The position numbers and the translations under genes are program-made. The notes under the pieces are model-generated. The model was given only the letters and a program-made list of their open reading frames with translations. It searched no databases and was not told where the DNA came from. 64,000 bases of DNA, from NCBI GenBank assembly GCA_037127255.1, contig JBANSL010000002.1:3826001-3890000 (forward strand), written 5' to 3'. Shown in pieces: positions 1-11,744 of the stretch. Positions within the stretch are counted from its first letter, which is position 1, and every line of letters begins with the position of its first letter. Source of the DNA: Persicaria tinctoria. Its lineage: Eukaryota > Streptophyta > Magnoliopsida > Caryophyllales > Polygonaceae.

Positions 1-305
1 AAATAAAATTTATGTAGCCCTAATGAAATATATATATAGATGAAACTTTGGCTAACTTTGGTAAGTATATCTATCCAAGCCTTTGTATAATCTATGATAG
101 ACAATTAAGAAATAATCTACCACAAATTTCAACAATTAAATAAGGCAATAAAATAGATAGATATAGGATAACAAAAGATAGAAACAAACTAGGGTTTGAG
201 ATTGTTTTCAAGGGAGGCCGAAGGCTCCTCCTCAAAGATGTCGGCTGCAACGGTGGAAATAGGTTCCACTTCAACCAATTGTGCCGGCTGCACGTACAAG
301 GTGGC

Positions 306-352
306 AATTGGCTCCAATTTGTTAATTGGCTCCAATTTGTTAATTGGCTCCA
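306..352. repeat. 18-bp tandem repeat
   Basis: The unit AATTGGCTCCAATTTGTT is present about two and a half times in a row. It lies inside the region that would be the internal part of the putative LTR element. On the minus strand it reads as a repeated Trp-Ser-Gln-Leu-Thr-Asn peptide, but I see no convincing gene. Confidence 0.7.
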
Positions 353-572
353 ACAACGTACAATATTAGTGTTATTTGGCTCCAACGTGTGCGGTAGGTC
401 ACGGCTTATGGTGTGTTTAGGGCTAAGGCAACCACAACAATCACAAATAAGGATTAATAACAATCAAATTTAAAAATTTAAGAAGTAAAAAATCAAGAAC
501 AAGAAAGACTCTATTTTTGTAGATTTTGTGTTTAGGGAAATAAAAGACACAACTTTGTTGTCGGAAACCAAA

Positions 573-590
573 GCTCTGATGCCAATTTGA
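573..590 (-). repeat. tRNA-Met-type primer-binding site and LTR edge (candidate)
   Basis: Read on the minus strand, this is TGGCATCAGAGC preceded by an end in TATCA. It is one base from TGGTATCAGAGC, the primer-binding site complementary to initiator tRNA-Met that follows the 5' LTR of many plant Copia and Gypsy elements. An LTR would then lie to the right (about 588-1090) and the internal region to the left, mostly outside the window. I could not find a second LTR or target duplication, so this is a remnant or a low-confidence call. Confidence 0.35.
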
Positions 591-1103
591 TACGGGGTTA
601 GCCGTAGGATGGCCCGATCTTCGACAATCAAGACAAGAACGGAAGCAAAAGACTCAAGAACAATAACAAAGACTCAAAACGCAGCAATAGAGGACTCGAC
701 AAAAGTAATGAAAAGACCGATAGATTGGTTGATTCGAACTAAAATAGAACGAGATGAAGACCCCAGACCTCCGTAGAGGGTAGGAACCAAACACCAACGA
801 CTATAAAGCCCGCCTCTACAACCCTACACAACCAAGCGGACAACTTGGAGGCACAAGGAGGGGACTTGTGATTATCTGGATCACCAAGCTCTCGTGAGGT
901 TGACGAACTCAAAGCAAACCAAGCAGGATCTATAACCAATAGTTGCAATCGACGAGCCACGCTTCGAGTCGATTGACTTTCTCTCAATTGTGTTTCACAC
1001 AAACTGAAATTTTCATAAAAGAGACGTCTGTCTTACAATGGAAGGATCAGCCGTATACTTATAACCCTAAGGCTGATTTTTAATGAAAATAATAAATAAA
1101 AGA

Positions 1104-1595
1104 TTAATTAAAATAAACTCCTAAATTACCTAAAATAACATAAGTAAAGAAAGTTACTAAAAATAACAAAGTTGTTCCAACACTTAGAATAATTCCCGTC
1201 AAAACAGTAACAACTTGCAAAGATGGTGATTTTCGGCCAAGCTCCATGTCGAATCTGGAAAAATCTTCAACATCAAAGTTGTAGATCTCTTCGTCCTCGT
1301 TCCGACAAGCTATGGCACGATCCAATCCGATTAATATTGAATCCGTACGACTCATTTTACTGAGACGTCGAAAAGCTGTCAAACTGCTAAACGAATCTAA
1401 TAACGAACAACCATCAAGCTTGCACCTTTGGACCTTCTCCCATGGTGGAGCCTTCTTCTTCCTCTTGAGGATGACTTCATTCTCGTGAGCTCGAATCATA
1501 GGTCCATCCTCAAGTATAGGTGTGTTCGAAGGTGTCTTGGATGGTCCTGCATCATGGTGTTTCCGAGTTACCTGAGCACATAGACATGAACCCAT
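1104..1595 (-). CDS. Hypothetical ORF, possibly retrotransposon-derived
   Basis: This is a 163-codon open frame with its own ATG. I do not recognise the protein. It has a Lys-rich stretch near residues 40-50 and a strongly hydrophobic C-terminal 35 residues that look like one or two membrane segments. Around residues 27-35 the string ILEDGPMIRA resembles the tail seen after the polyprotein of some plant Gypsy elements (GPMTRARA-like). That and the nearby primer-binding site suggest a transposon remnant. No intact domain is visible. Confidence 0.25.
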   Translation of the reverse strand: MGSCLCAQVTRKHHDAGPSKTPSNTPILEDGPMIRAHENEVILKRKKKAPPWEKVQRCKLDGCSLLDSFSSLTAFRRLSKMSRTDSILIGLDRAIACRNEDEEIYNFDVEDFSRFDMELGRKSPSLQVVTVLTGIILSVGTTLLFLVTFFTYVILGNLGVYFN

Positions 1596-1599
1596 AATA

Positions 1600-2320
1600 A
1601 CTCAAAGGGACAAATATTACAAACGATATAGTGAAGGAGATTAGGGAAAAAAAAAATTGTGTAAGAACTAGGGTGGGGAAAGGATACGATCTCTGTCAAA
1701 CCTCAACGGCCCAGTTCGACCTAGCGCCCTAACCATGTTTGATATGAATGATGCTCCTCCACGTATTGCATCCTATCTCTAACCATGTTCTTATTAAGGT
1801 TCAAGAGGGCAAAATATTATCTAATCACCTTCCTCTAACTTTTCTTTGGTTTCCCTCTGCATATAGTCAAACCTTGAATTGATAAATAAAGAGCGGTCAT
1901 TCGGGGTTCGAACCGGAAACCTATGAGTACTACCCACAAGTTCTTTTCGGTGAACTATTCCGAAATGGTTGCATATAGCCAAACCAACAAAGCCTTAACT
2001 CACACAACTTAGCTGCAAATTAATTTAGGGAAGGTAGGGTTTGAACTTTGAAGGAAATTTAAATAGATGTATTGTGGTTGAAGTAATTTGATCTTAAATG
2101 GCCTTCCTAAACATATACGGCGTATTTATTTGAAGGAACAATTTAAAAAAAAAATGTATATTTGTTTTTGGATTTAACGTCTCATATTTTGTTATTCGAA
2201 AATGTATAATATCTTTAAAAATAATTATATACTAAGGGGATAAGAGAAAGATGATTTATTTAAGGAATTTTTTTCCTATTATGAAATAACAATTGGATGC
2301 CACAGTGTATAGGCAAACAG
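1600..2320. other. Intergenic, with a possible SINE-like B-box
   Basis: There is no gene-like frame here. Near 1905-1914 the palindrome GGTTCGAACC matches the pol III B-box. It is followed by text (AGTTCTTTTCGGTGAACTATT, split here by position) that resembles the end of the 49-bp insertion at 2336. A degenerate tRNA-derived SINE is possible, but the A-box is not clear. The rest is AT-rich with no feature I can support. Confidence 0.3.
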
Positions 2321-2399
2321 AAGAATGATGTTTTACGCCGCTACGCAGTGAGGACATAGCGAACTATTCTTTCGCCTTTTACTAAAGAATGATGTTTTA
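2321..2399 (+). mobile_element. 49-bp retroposon insertion with 15-bp target duplication
   Basis: AAGAATGATGTTTTA occurs perfectly at 2321-2335 and 2385-2399. Between the copies are 49 bp (2336-2384) beginning CGCCGCTACGC and ending GCCTTTTACTA. A perfect 15-bp duplication is the hallmark of LINE-mobilised retroposition. The insert looks like the 3' tail of a SINE that was severely 5'-truncated on integration. The SINE assignment is inference; the duplication is seen directly. Confidence 0.65.
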
Positions 2400-2785
2400 T
2401 TAACGGAAGGGGTGATGTTTGGAATAATTTTTAAAGGTTGGGGATTATAATAGAACAACTCAAAAGGTTAGGGACCATCGTGAAAAGTAAATGAAATGTT
2501 GAGGATTATGGGTGTAAATTCACCCCAAAAAAAAATCAGTTCTTTTTAAGTGAATAAGTAAAGTTCTGTACCCTATGTGAGATGGACTCAGATCTGTGAC
2601 CATAAGCGTAATTTCTGATAAGAAGTGGGTGAGAAATGATGATTGGGCAGCAATCTTAGTTACGGGCAGTTCGGGCATCCCGCCAACATGTTTATTGACT
2701 TTATAGTCAATGAATTTAAAATTAAATATTGAATTAATCGCTGATAAAACTATAAAAGATTAGATGGGTTGACAATAAAGAATAA

Positions 2786-3426
2786 CTAGTACAATTCCCG
2801 CGCCATGGCGCGATTTTTAATAAATAAAATTTTAATAACATAATAAATTAATATTATAAAATATTAATTAAAGTTAAGATAGAATAATGAAGGTAGACTT
2901 GAAATCTTTAAGAAAATGGTAAAATTATTTACCATAAAGTTAGGCTTCAACAAAAAGGCTTTTAAGTATAGATATTAGATTGATATAGATTATTATTATT
3001 ATTATTATATATTAATAATAGACATTAGAATCATTAGATTTAATTCAATATTTTGAATTAAACTCAATTGTTAGTAAATGAGTAAAAAATAAAAGGGAAA
3101 AATGTAAATGTTTGAAAGAGATGAAAAGAAAAAAAAAAGAAAAAATAAAAGAAAATTAGTTGAAAAACCTTAAATTAAGGAGGTGTTGACACATCATCAA
3201 AAGTCTTCTAAATTAAGGTATTATATAGATATAGATATATAGATATAGATATAGATATATAGATATAGATGTTAGTAAATGAGTAAAAAATAAAAGGGAA
3301 AAAAATGTAAATGTTTGAAAGAGATGAAAAAAATAATAAAAGAAAATTAGTTGAAAAACCTTAAATTAAGGAGGTGTTGACACATCATCAAAAGTCTTCT
3401 AAATTAAGGTATTATATAGATATAGA
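2786..3426 (-). mobile_element. Small non-autonomous Helitron
   Basis: On the minus strand the element begins TCTATATCTATATAAT at 3426 and ends with the GC-rich hairpin CGCGCCATGGCGCG, then GGGAATTGTA and CTAG at 2789-2786. It sits between A and T. TC at the 5' end, a short palindrome about 10 nt before a terminal CTAG (CTRR), and insertion into AT are the defining Helitron features. No helicase is encoded, so it needs an autonomous partner. The 5' terminal ~155 bp is present twice (3070-3228 and 3271-3426), separated by an (ATAGAT)n-like run. Confidence 0.6.
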
Positions 3427-3640
3427 TTATTTGCCAAAATATCATATTCGAGCTTCATAAATACAGTATTTGATTGCTTATCTGGAAAAAATAGCCTAGG
3501 AAATTCAAAAATATTGAAAAAGGGCTAAAAAAAACGTCTTAAATCTAAAATTCTATTGACATCTCTCAATTTTGCTCCCAAGTTATCAAAAATCTAAAAT
3601 CCTATAAATAATATTATATATTTAAACAAAATTTAAATTA

Positions 3641-4297
3641 GGGCAAATTGCATAAAATAGCACGAACTTTAGGGGTGGTTGCACTCAGTGGCACGAACTT
3701 AAACAAATACAAAAATAATCACCAACTTTGGTGTTTAGTTGCGGTCAGTGGCACATATACCCCCTATCTCGCTAATGTGAACTAGTGGGGGTGCTTACAT
3801 GAATTTTTTTTTAAAAAGACATAAAAGATGTGTCGAAATTATGAAACTAGCTAGGTTCCAATTTTATTCGTTATTTCATGTAATTCCAAATCAAAGATAA
3901 TTGTGACAAATATAGCATTTGCAAATTAAAATAACTAGTACCAAATTTCAATTTGCAAATGTTATATTTGTCACAATTATCTTTGATTTGGAATTACATG
4001 AAATAAAAAATAAAATTGGAACCTAGCTAGTTTCATAATTTTGGCACATCTTTTATGTCTTTTAGTTTAAAAAAAAACATATAAGCATTCTCATTAATTC
4101 ATATCTTGCTATATGTCTTTTTAATTAAAAAAATTTCATGTAAGCACCCCTACTAGTCCACATTAGCGAGATAGGGGGTATACGTGCTACTGACCGCAAC
4201 TAAACACCAAAGTTGGTGATTATTTTTGTATTTGTCTAAGTTCGTGCCACTGAGTACAACCACCCATAAAGTTCGTGCTATTTTATGCAATTTGCCC
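3641..4297. mobile_element. Mutator-like foldback element, 9-bp TSD
   Basis: The element starts GGGCAAATTGCATAAAATAG and ends with its inverse. It is flanked by TTTAAATTA at 3632-3640 and again at 4298-4306, a perfect 9-bp target duplication typical of Mutator-like elements. Almost the whole element is one inverted repeat: two arms of about 300 bp meet near 3944-3965 around an unpaired loop of roughly 20 nt. There is no coding capacity. Transcription would give a long hairpin RNA. Confidence 0.75.
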
Positions 4298-4309
4298 TTT
4301 AAATTAAGC

Positions 4310-6640
4310 TGTTTTTAAATAGTACAACAATAGCATATGTATGGATTTTTGTTAAATTCGAATATAAAAAATCTTCAAATATTTTAAATACAGGGCTTTT
4401 CCTAATATGAAAAACGGATTTTCTATCATATGTCCTAATAGGATAAGAAGCCTAATTATGAATTATTCTTCTTAATTTAATTATTTTAATCTTTTTAATA
4501 TTGTCTTTTTAGCTAGGGTCGATGCTTTATTTGTTAGAGAATCTTTCTCAATTAGGATTCTTAACCCATATTCTTAGGGAATAGATTAGAAAAACCGTAT
4601 TAAAAAAAACTCTTTGAATTCATGGTTAGATATTCCTTAAAGATCTTTGGCACTTGTTTAATTTAATACTAGTAGCTTTGTTTAATAAAATAAAAAATTG
4701 TTTAAATAAGTAAGTGTCAGTTGTTAATTTGCGCACAAAAATGGAGTACGGAGTATAAAAGAAGAAGAGTGTAAGAGTGGATGAAGGGGGATGCTGTAAT
4801 GAATGAGCAAAGAACGTTGAATTTTAGTTTAAAAAAAAAATCATTTCATAAGCAAACCGCGTTAAATTCTACAGTTATCATATTTAGTTATTAACATAAT
4901 CTCATATTGTATGCTAAAATATGCTAATTAAGTAATTAACCTACATAGTCGCTGACTCAGACTACAAGTCTACGTGGAAAGGTCTCCTTTTTCAATCACC
5001 GTTTTTTTTTTTTATAAAAAAAAATCAAAGTATATATACCTGGTTGTATATAGGTGATTGCTTGGTGGCGCATTGGCGCTTGGCGTCGGGTCGTAGGGTC
5101 AGTTTGGTATTACAGAGCCGATGGGTAGTTGAAGCTGATAGAGTAGTTGAAACTGATGGATTAAATGTGTTAAATATTAACTTCGTCACACAATAGTTGT
5201 CTTTGAACTATTTATGCACGTTTTTTAAGGAGCTAAAAACTATATAAAATATCCATTTTTTAATTATTTTTGAGCTTTTTAAGAAAACGTGGATGAATAG
5301 TTAAAGACAACCCTTGTTGGACAGAGTGAGTATATGTTAAATTAGAGTTTTCATAAGCTAGTAAGGTGTTTGGTATAAAAATTGTAGAGTAGTTGATACA
5401 AACTAGCTGATCATATATTCATATTAGAGAAAAATAATAGAATTTTGAAAAGCTTGAGGTGAGTAGTTGTTAAAAATCCAATTTCAAAAGATAATGAAAC
5501 TAAAATCTTATATTTAACTTATTTTAAACTATAAAATATTAAAACTAAAAACTCCAAAAAGCTACATGCATTGTCAGACGGACCCATAGTCTATGTTATC
5601 CCCTACTCGTTTGAGTAATAGCAATGAGATTTTCCCCGCTGTCATGTTAAGAATAACTAGAATTTCTAGAAGAAGATGACATTCGCTTGATGAGAAAGGA
5701 ATATAAAAAATCCAGCGTTGTAGGGTTAGGTGTGTTTGTTCGTCCGGATCTATTAGCTTGCCACTGTTTGTATTGTACCTTTCTATTTTAGGTTGTATGT
5801 TTGATGCATGATTCACCTATGCTGACTTTTTCGACCACTCGAGGAGTTGGACTTGTCTGACTCTTGAATTCTTACTTTGTCAAAAAAGGTGGTTTATATT
5901 TCATATTTGTAAACCAGACGTATCAAATAAAAAGATTCAAGAGAGGAAATCCGAGGATGAATCTGATCAATAGCGAGGAACGAAGGCGAGAGACGGGTGG
6001 TGACCAGCAGCGAAGAACGAAGGATATTCAAGGCCAAAAATGAAAAAAATTTAAAAACCTGATCAGTAAACCTATTGAAGCTCCCCCCTATCTTCATAAA
6101 TTGGTGGAAATAACTTCCAACTCAAACTCTGACACCTACATCTGAAGACGCTTCCAAACAACGCGCTAGGAGTTGGGGAAAAAAAAGCTATGAAAACCTC
6201 TTATAACCCGCTATCAAACACTTAGTGGAGCTCTTCTATACCAGCAATTTAATTTAATATCTTGCCCCATGTGATTAGGTGTCAAACCGACCAGGTGAGT
6301 TGTTTTAAGAGATGTATTGAAAAATTATAGGTGATCTCCTCTAGCCCTTCCATACTCAGTCTCATGTTGAAAAAGGGGGGAATACACTATAAAACATAAG
6401 GTGTGAAATGATACATCTCACATTGATAATATAAAGAATTAAGACTTACATATAAGCGGGTTACTCCTCTAAATGATACTGATCGGTTTTAGGATAAATC
6501 TCCATCGGTCTTATAGACTCGACGTTAAACGTGTGACCCCCACGTCATAAACATACCAAAATTTGACACAAACATATAACCTAAAAATAAAAATAAATCA
6601 TATATTTTCATACAGCCCAATTGATACTGTGTGACCTATA
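4310..6640. other. AT-rich intergenic with MITE and LINE debris
   Basis: I see no supported gene. Around 5196-5310 there is an inverted repeat with arms containing CACGTTTTTTAAGGAGC-like and inverse text, a Stowaway-type MITE remnant. Segments near 5365 (GGTGTTTGGTATAAAA) and 6215 (TATCAAACACTTAGTGG) look like the two ends of a larger inverted-repeat element. Positions 5785-5887 are a LINE 3' tail, listed separately. Confidence 0.4.
5785..5887 (+). repeat. LINE/SINE 3' tail with conserved hairpin
   Basis: The sequence runs from GGTTGTATG through CCACTCGAGGAG, TTGTCTGAC and GAATTCTTACTTTG to a short A-run. It is the most diverged of four related 3' tails in the window (also 12130-12230, 36551-36655 and 38355-38450). 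All carry a Leu-loop-like hairpin just before GAATT and the A tail. Confidence 0.5.
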
Positions 6641-7125
6641 AGATTGTCTAACAATTTAATCAAGTCTCTAACTTGCATGGAAACTACCACAAGGAATGTA
6701 CTACGTCAGCACGTCTAAATTTTTTGAGTTCAATTCACTTGAAAATATTTTTATTTCAATGCCCATTGAAATTAAGAATAAACTGGGAATATCCAAGCCT
6801 TTGTTTAAAAATAAATACCACAAGCATGATTATTGAAGGAGATTCCAAAATCATAATTGATTATTTCAAACATGGTAAAAGATGCCCTTGGGAGGTAGAA
6901 ATGAGCCTGTCTAACATACAGGTCATCCTACAAGATATGAGAAAAGTCATTTTTTCTCATATACTCCGCGCAGGCAACAGAGTGGATGATAAGGTTGCAC
7001 ACCTTTGTCACTCTGCTTATTGGGTACATATAACAGCTAATAAAGATCTACAGGATCTCATCCGCAAGGATGCGCTTGGATATTCCTCTATCCAAATCTT
7101 TACCTAATAATAATAAAAAAAAGTA
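6640..7125 (+). pseudogene. 5'-truncated L1-type LINE, RNase H fragment
   Basis: A 144-codon frame (6673-7107) ends in sequence typical of the C-terminal RNase H domain of plant L1 LINEs. It has IIEGDSKIIIDYF, containing the third catalytic Asp. It then has AGNRVDDKVAHLCHSA, containing the last Asp, and finally LIRKDALG before the stop. The first half lacks the N-terminal RNase H strand and the first Asp, so the protein is not functional. A short A-rich run follows at about 7107-7121. The same C-terminal architecture is found in the longer LINE at 8985-11741. Confidence 0.7.
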
Positions 7126-7129
7126 CGTA

Positions 7130-8400
7130 CTAGAATCCAATATATTGCTCCGTAGTCGGTAGTTCCTTAAATTAATGAAGAGTACACCTAAACCTGACAA
7201 TCGAGCCGTTTGGGTTGGATATTTCGGGTACGGATTATTTGATTTTGGGTCGATTTATTGGGACAAAAAACTTAAACATTTTAAAGCCTTTTTAAGAATA
7301 TTAAAATATTGTCAAAATTAAATTATAATATAATGATGTCAAATTAAACTAAATAATAATATTATAATTAAATTTATAAATATTATTCCATCCGTCCCAA
7401 AATTTAAGTCGTTTTAGGATTTTGCACAAGTTTTAATAAAATACTCACCCTTCTATCAACATCATCATTTCACTAACTTTTTCATAAATTGTACGGAGTA
7501 CTATTGTTTTTTTAATACCCACTATATTTTTTTTAACCAATCAAAATCTTAAAAAAACAACAGCACACAAATCGATACAAATCATGACATAAAAAAATCT
7601 AAAATGACATCTATTTTGATACAAGATGAAATACCTAAAACGACCTAAATTTAGAGACAAGGTGAGTATTATAGTATTTTAATTGTAAAAAAAATCATAT
7701 TTATACAAATAAGTGTTCTAAACCTACTATAATTTATACAATATATACGTTATTTAACGTACTTATGAGTGACATTAACGAACACAGTTGCATGACGAAT
7801 CTATGTGGGGTCTATGTGGTGCTTGTGTGTTGTCTACGACTCTACGTAATGCTGATTCACCGGGTCAGTTTTGACCCAACGGGTGATCGGGTTTCTACCT
7901 TAAAATTTTCGAGTCATTCGAATTCGAATTGATTAATTTCCGGTCTTGGAACTGAAATACTAATTTTAAACCCGTAAAATTACCAGATATTCGGATCGGA
8001 TCATATTTTGCCCACCTTATTGTAGTGAGTAGGTACCAATTATTAAATTTACATGTGCCGAATTTAATTATTAGGAAAAGAACCGTTAAAAAAATATTAT
8101 TAAAAGACGACTTCTTTTAGCTCTGGTACGTATACTGCATTTATTATACAATTTATTCGGACACCTCACACCTATAGCTGTTTAAAAAAAAAACTACTAG
8201 TTACACTATCAGCTTCAATTTAGACTAACTATCTAGCTACTAATAAAAAAAAAATTAAAGTGTTATATAAAAATAATTAATTATCATGAACACTTGCTCC
8301 ATCGACCGCTGAATTGATGCATTTCTATTTTCTACCATTAGAGATTTGGATTTATCAAAATCCTCGGTGACATTTTTCCTAAGCAATAAAATTAAAAAGG
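7130..8400. other. Intergenic: GGGTC-rich element and Stowaway remnant
   Basis: 7190-8020 has GGGTCGG/CGGATC-rich ends flanking AT-rich DNA, the same style of element as 31922-32282. Inside it, 7383-7670 has inverted ends (CCATCCGTCCCAAAATTTAAG and its partner near 7640-7670) of a degraded Stowaway MITE. No gene is seen. Confidence 0.4.
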
Positions 8401-8408
8401 AAAAAAAT

Positions 8409-8942
8409 TACTCCGTTCTCCCTCCGTTCACAAATATAAATCATTTAACTTTCTGACACGTGTTTTTTAAGGAGGTAAAAACCATATAAAATATTAACTT
8501 TTTTTTAAATAATATTATACTTATTAATATTAAGTCCTACATCCGTTTCGCAATATTTGTTGTTTTAGAGTAGTAAACTTGTATCAAAAAAACTTGTTGT
8601 TTTAGCTATAATTATTAACTTTATGGGTAATGATTGCTCTTTTTTATACTAATTACTCATCGGGTGGCTCAACCGCGGTTGACTACCCCCGAATTCTCAC
8701 CTTGTATTAAAAAAAAAAGATAATAATTACTGTTTTTAGGTATTTTATGCTACAAAAGTAAAGGAAATATATGTTTTATTAATAAGTGTGTATGAAGCTA
8801 AAACAACAAGTTTTGCGAGACGGAGGGAGTATAATATTATTTTAAAATTTTAATAAAAAAGTTAATATTTGATATAATTTTTACCTCCTTAAAAAACGTG
8901 CTAAAAAGTCAAACGACTTATATTTGTAAACAGAAGGATTAT
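8409..8942. mobile_element. Stowaway-like MITE, outer copy
   Basis: The arms contain CTCCCTCCGTTCACAAATATAA on the left and the inverse TTATATTTGTAAACAGAAGG on the right. The inverted homology continues through CACGTGTTTTTTAAGGAGG. The element is interrupted by a second MITE at 8538-8831. The tips are mutated, so the exact TA target sites are uncertain. Confidence 0.6.
8538..8831. mobile_element. Stowaway MITE nested in another MITE
   Basis: It is bounded by TA on both sides, with ends CATCCGTTTCGCAATA and GCGAGACGGAGGGAG. Subterminal AACAACAAGTTTTGC-type inverted text supports a Stowaway (Tc1/mariner-type) MITE. Inside it, at about 8650-8720, lies a retroposon tail (GGTGGCTCAACCGCGGTTGA... 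then a run of A). That gives three layers of insertion. Confidence 0.65.
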
Positions 8943-8984
8943 AATCTTAATTATTTGAACAAAAAAAAACATATAAACTTAATT

Positions 8985-11741
8985 ATGTCAGTACATCGTT
9001 GGCAGTTCTGTCATTAGGGCCGTTAAGGGTTTTTTCCTCTCCGGAAAAATTCTTAGGCAAATCAATCATACATTTATCTCTCTCCTACCAAAAAATGATA
9101 ACCCGACGGCTACAAATCACTATCGTCCAATTAGCTTATGCTCCACGATCTACAAAATCATTTCTAAAATTCTTACTGATAGGATTAAGGTGATCGTTGG
9201 GAAACTCATCCATCCACTCCAAGGCGCTTTCGTTTCTAATAGGGCCATACAAGATAACGTTCTTATCGCCCATGAAATCTTCCATTCCTTTAGGTCACGC
9301 AACGGCCGTGTGGGCTGGCTTGCGATAAAACTTGACATGGAAAAAACATATGATAGAGTTGACTGGAATTTCACAAATAAAATCCTCCACAAATTTGGTT
9401 TTCACCCAGTCTTTATTTCCTGGATCATGGAATGTATTTCAACTGTGTCATTCTCGGTACTTGTTAACAACGGTCCAACGGAACTATTCGCTCCATCTCG
9501 AGGTATTCGTCAAGGTGACCCTCTCTCTCCCTTTCTGTTCATACATGGTGCTGAGATCCTAGCACAAACTCTTACGGCGGAATCAGACTCCGAACGAAGT
9601 CAAATTGGTTTCTCCTTTGGTCGAGGCGGCCCACGAATCCCTTTTCTATCCTTCGCGGATGATATCATTATCTTCACAAAGGGCAGCACTGAGGCCGGAC
9701 TCAAAGTTAGGAAAATAATTGACACGTATTGCAAAGTATCGGGGCAAAAAGTTAATTATCAGAAATCTAGCTTCCAAGCTACCAAAGGAATTTCAAGTAC
9801 TCGGTTAGCTGAGATTAGCACATGTCTAAATATTTCAAATGTTTCATCCATGGAAAAATACCTTGGTTGCCCTATTATCAACGGTATGGTTACCAAAGCC
9901 ACTTTTGAAGACATCGTCTGTCGATCAAAGGATCAACTAAGTAAATGGCGTGCAAATGCATTATCACAACAAGGTCGAGCCACACTCATCAACACACATC
10001 TAGCGGCTAAACCCCTCTATGCTATGCAAAATTTCTTATTACCAGATGCAATACATAAAGAATTGGATCAAATCAACAGAACGTTCTTCTGAAACAAAGA
10101 TCTCCAACACCGCCCACTTATTAGTTGGGATAGGATTTGTAGACCGAAAAAACAGGGCGGCCTCGGAATTCGTAAATCTAAAGACATGAATATTGCCCTT
10201 CAGATGAAACTATTGTGGAAAATACTTGATGAACCATATAACGCTTGGGTAGCCATTATCAGACACAAGTATCTCCGTGCTTCACAACTTATGGAATATA
10301 AGAAAAAGGCGATGTCTCCTGACAATGGGCCAAACTAACAACTCTCATTGACAATTTTAAAACGGGTCTTATCTGGTCGGTGGGAAATGGAAAAACAATC
10401 AAATTCTGGATGGACAATTGGGTCTCCTCCCTTTCGTTGCAAGCTAGGGGTGTATGCCCTTCAGTAGTTAACATAGAAGAAACAGTTAGTGACTATATCA
10501 TGGCAGGTAAATGGTGGTCGGAGAAGCTCAGTCAAGTCTTACCGAACAACATTGTAAAGGAAATATCTGATATTCCTCTGCCTCCTTCTTCGCTTGAAGA
10601 CCGCCTTTACTGGTGGCCTGATCGGAGGGGTTGGTTTACCACCTCAAGTGCATACAAACTAATTTCAGGACAGTCTGCGCGGTGTCCCGACCAAAATAGC
10701 TGGCTATGGAAGCTGGACATCCCGCCTAAGATTAAAAACTTTCTATGGAAAATCCCGCCTAAGCTGGACATCCCCACGACCGACAGACTTGCACAACGAT
10801 GTGTTCCTGTGCCTTCTACTTGTTGTTTATGTAACTGCGCGGTGGAGGATGACGCCCACCTTTTCCTCGAATGCCATTACATGACTTCTCTTCTCCAGTT
10901 CCCAAACCATGTTAGCTCCATTATATCATCCATGCTTCATCATTCGAGATATATTAAACCAATCATGTCCTTCATTGGAAACAACATCAACAACGCTTCC
11001 AAGGCAAGGCTTGCTTTCTGTTGGTGGACTGTGTGGTATATTCGCAATCAGCACATCTTTAGTGGCTCTCCAATCCCCTGTATAGGTTCTACACTTCACA
11101 TAATCAAAACACACGAGGTAAACTGGAGCAGGACAACTTTTTTTGAGGAGGCGGTTGACGATGACCCCCACATGCTGGTTCAAACAAACACTCTTAAGCG
11201 ACCAAAGAAGAAGCAAACAATCACCAGATGGCGTAAACCACCAAGTGGGACGTTCAAATTAAACTTTGACGATTCTTCCCTTACTGACATGTCTAGTACA
11301 GCGGGGATTATCATCCGCGATTGGGTGGGTGCACCAATCAACATAGGATACAAAAAACTCGGCATTCAAAGCCCGATTAAAGCGGAAGCTCTTGCTTTAA
11401 AACTTGGTGTACAACATGCCTTAGAGGTGGGAATTAGTAAGCTCCACATTGAAGGCGATTCTAGTATAATTATTGACTACCTAAATAAGAAAAAGAGATG
11501 TTCATGGGAAATTGAACTTGTTATGTCAGATATTACACTAATGTTGACAAACCTGAAAAATGTCACTTTCCTTCATGTGCCCCGGATAGACAATCGAGTG
11601 ACTGACAAGGTTGTACACCTTTGTCACTCGGCCGGGGGCACTGATTTTAGAAATAATCCTGGTCTTCTTGACCTCATCCGTAAGGATGCTATCGGGTAGA
11701 GTGAGCTCACCTGAATTCTTTCCTAATCCAAAAAAAAAAAA
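8985..11741 (+). pseudogene. 5'-truncated L1-type LINE: RT, zf-RVT, RNase H
   Basis: Reading begins mid-protein (VGSSVIRAVKGFFLSGKIL at about 8990-9055) and continues as reverse transcriptase. Motifs include the NHYRPISLC block, IKLDMEKTYDRVDW, GIRQGDPLSPFLF and the catalytic FADDII at about 9655. A TGA at 10090-10092 replaces the usual Trp of FFW. A frameshift near 10320 precedes a second open frame (10380-11699). That frame has a zinc-binding RT-associated region (WLWKLDIPPKIKNFLWK, CCLCN...C..ED..HLFLEC) and an RNase H domain. The RNase H keeps NFDD, KAEALAL, IEGDSS and DNRVTDK, the four acidic positions. An internal repeat duplicates PPK(I/L)-like text near 10720-10770. An A tail at 11731-11741 closes the element. 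The endonuclease part is missing and the element is dead. Confidence 0.85.
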
Positions 11742-11744
11742 CAT

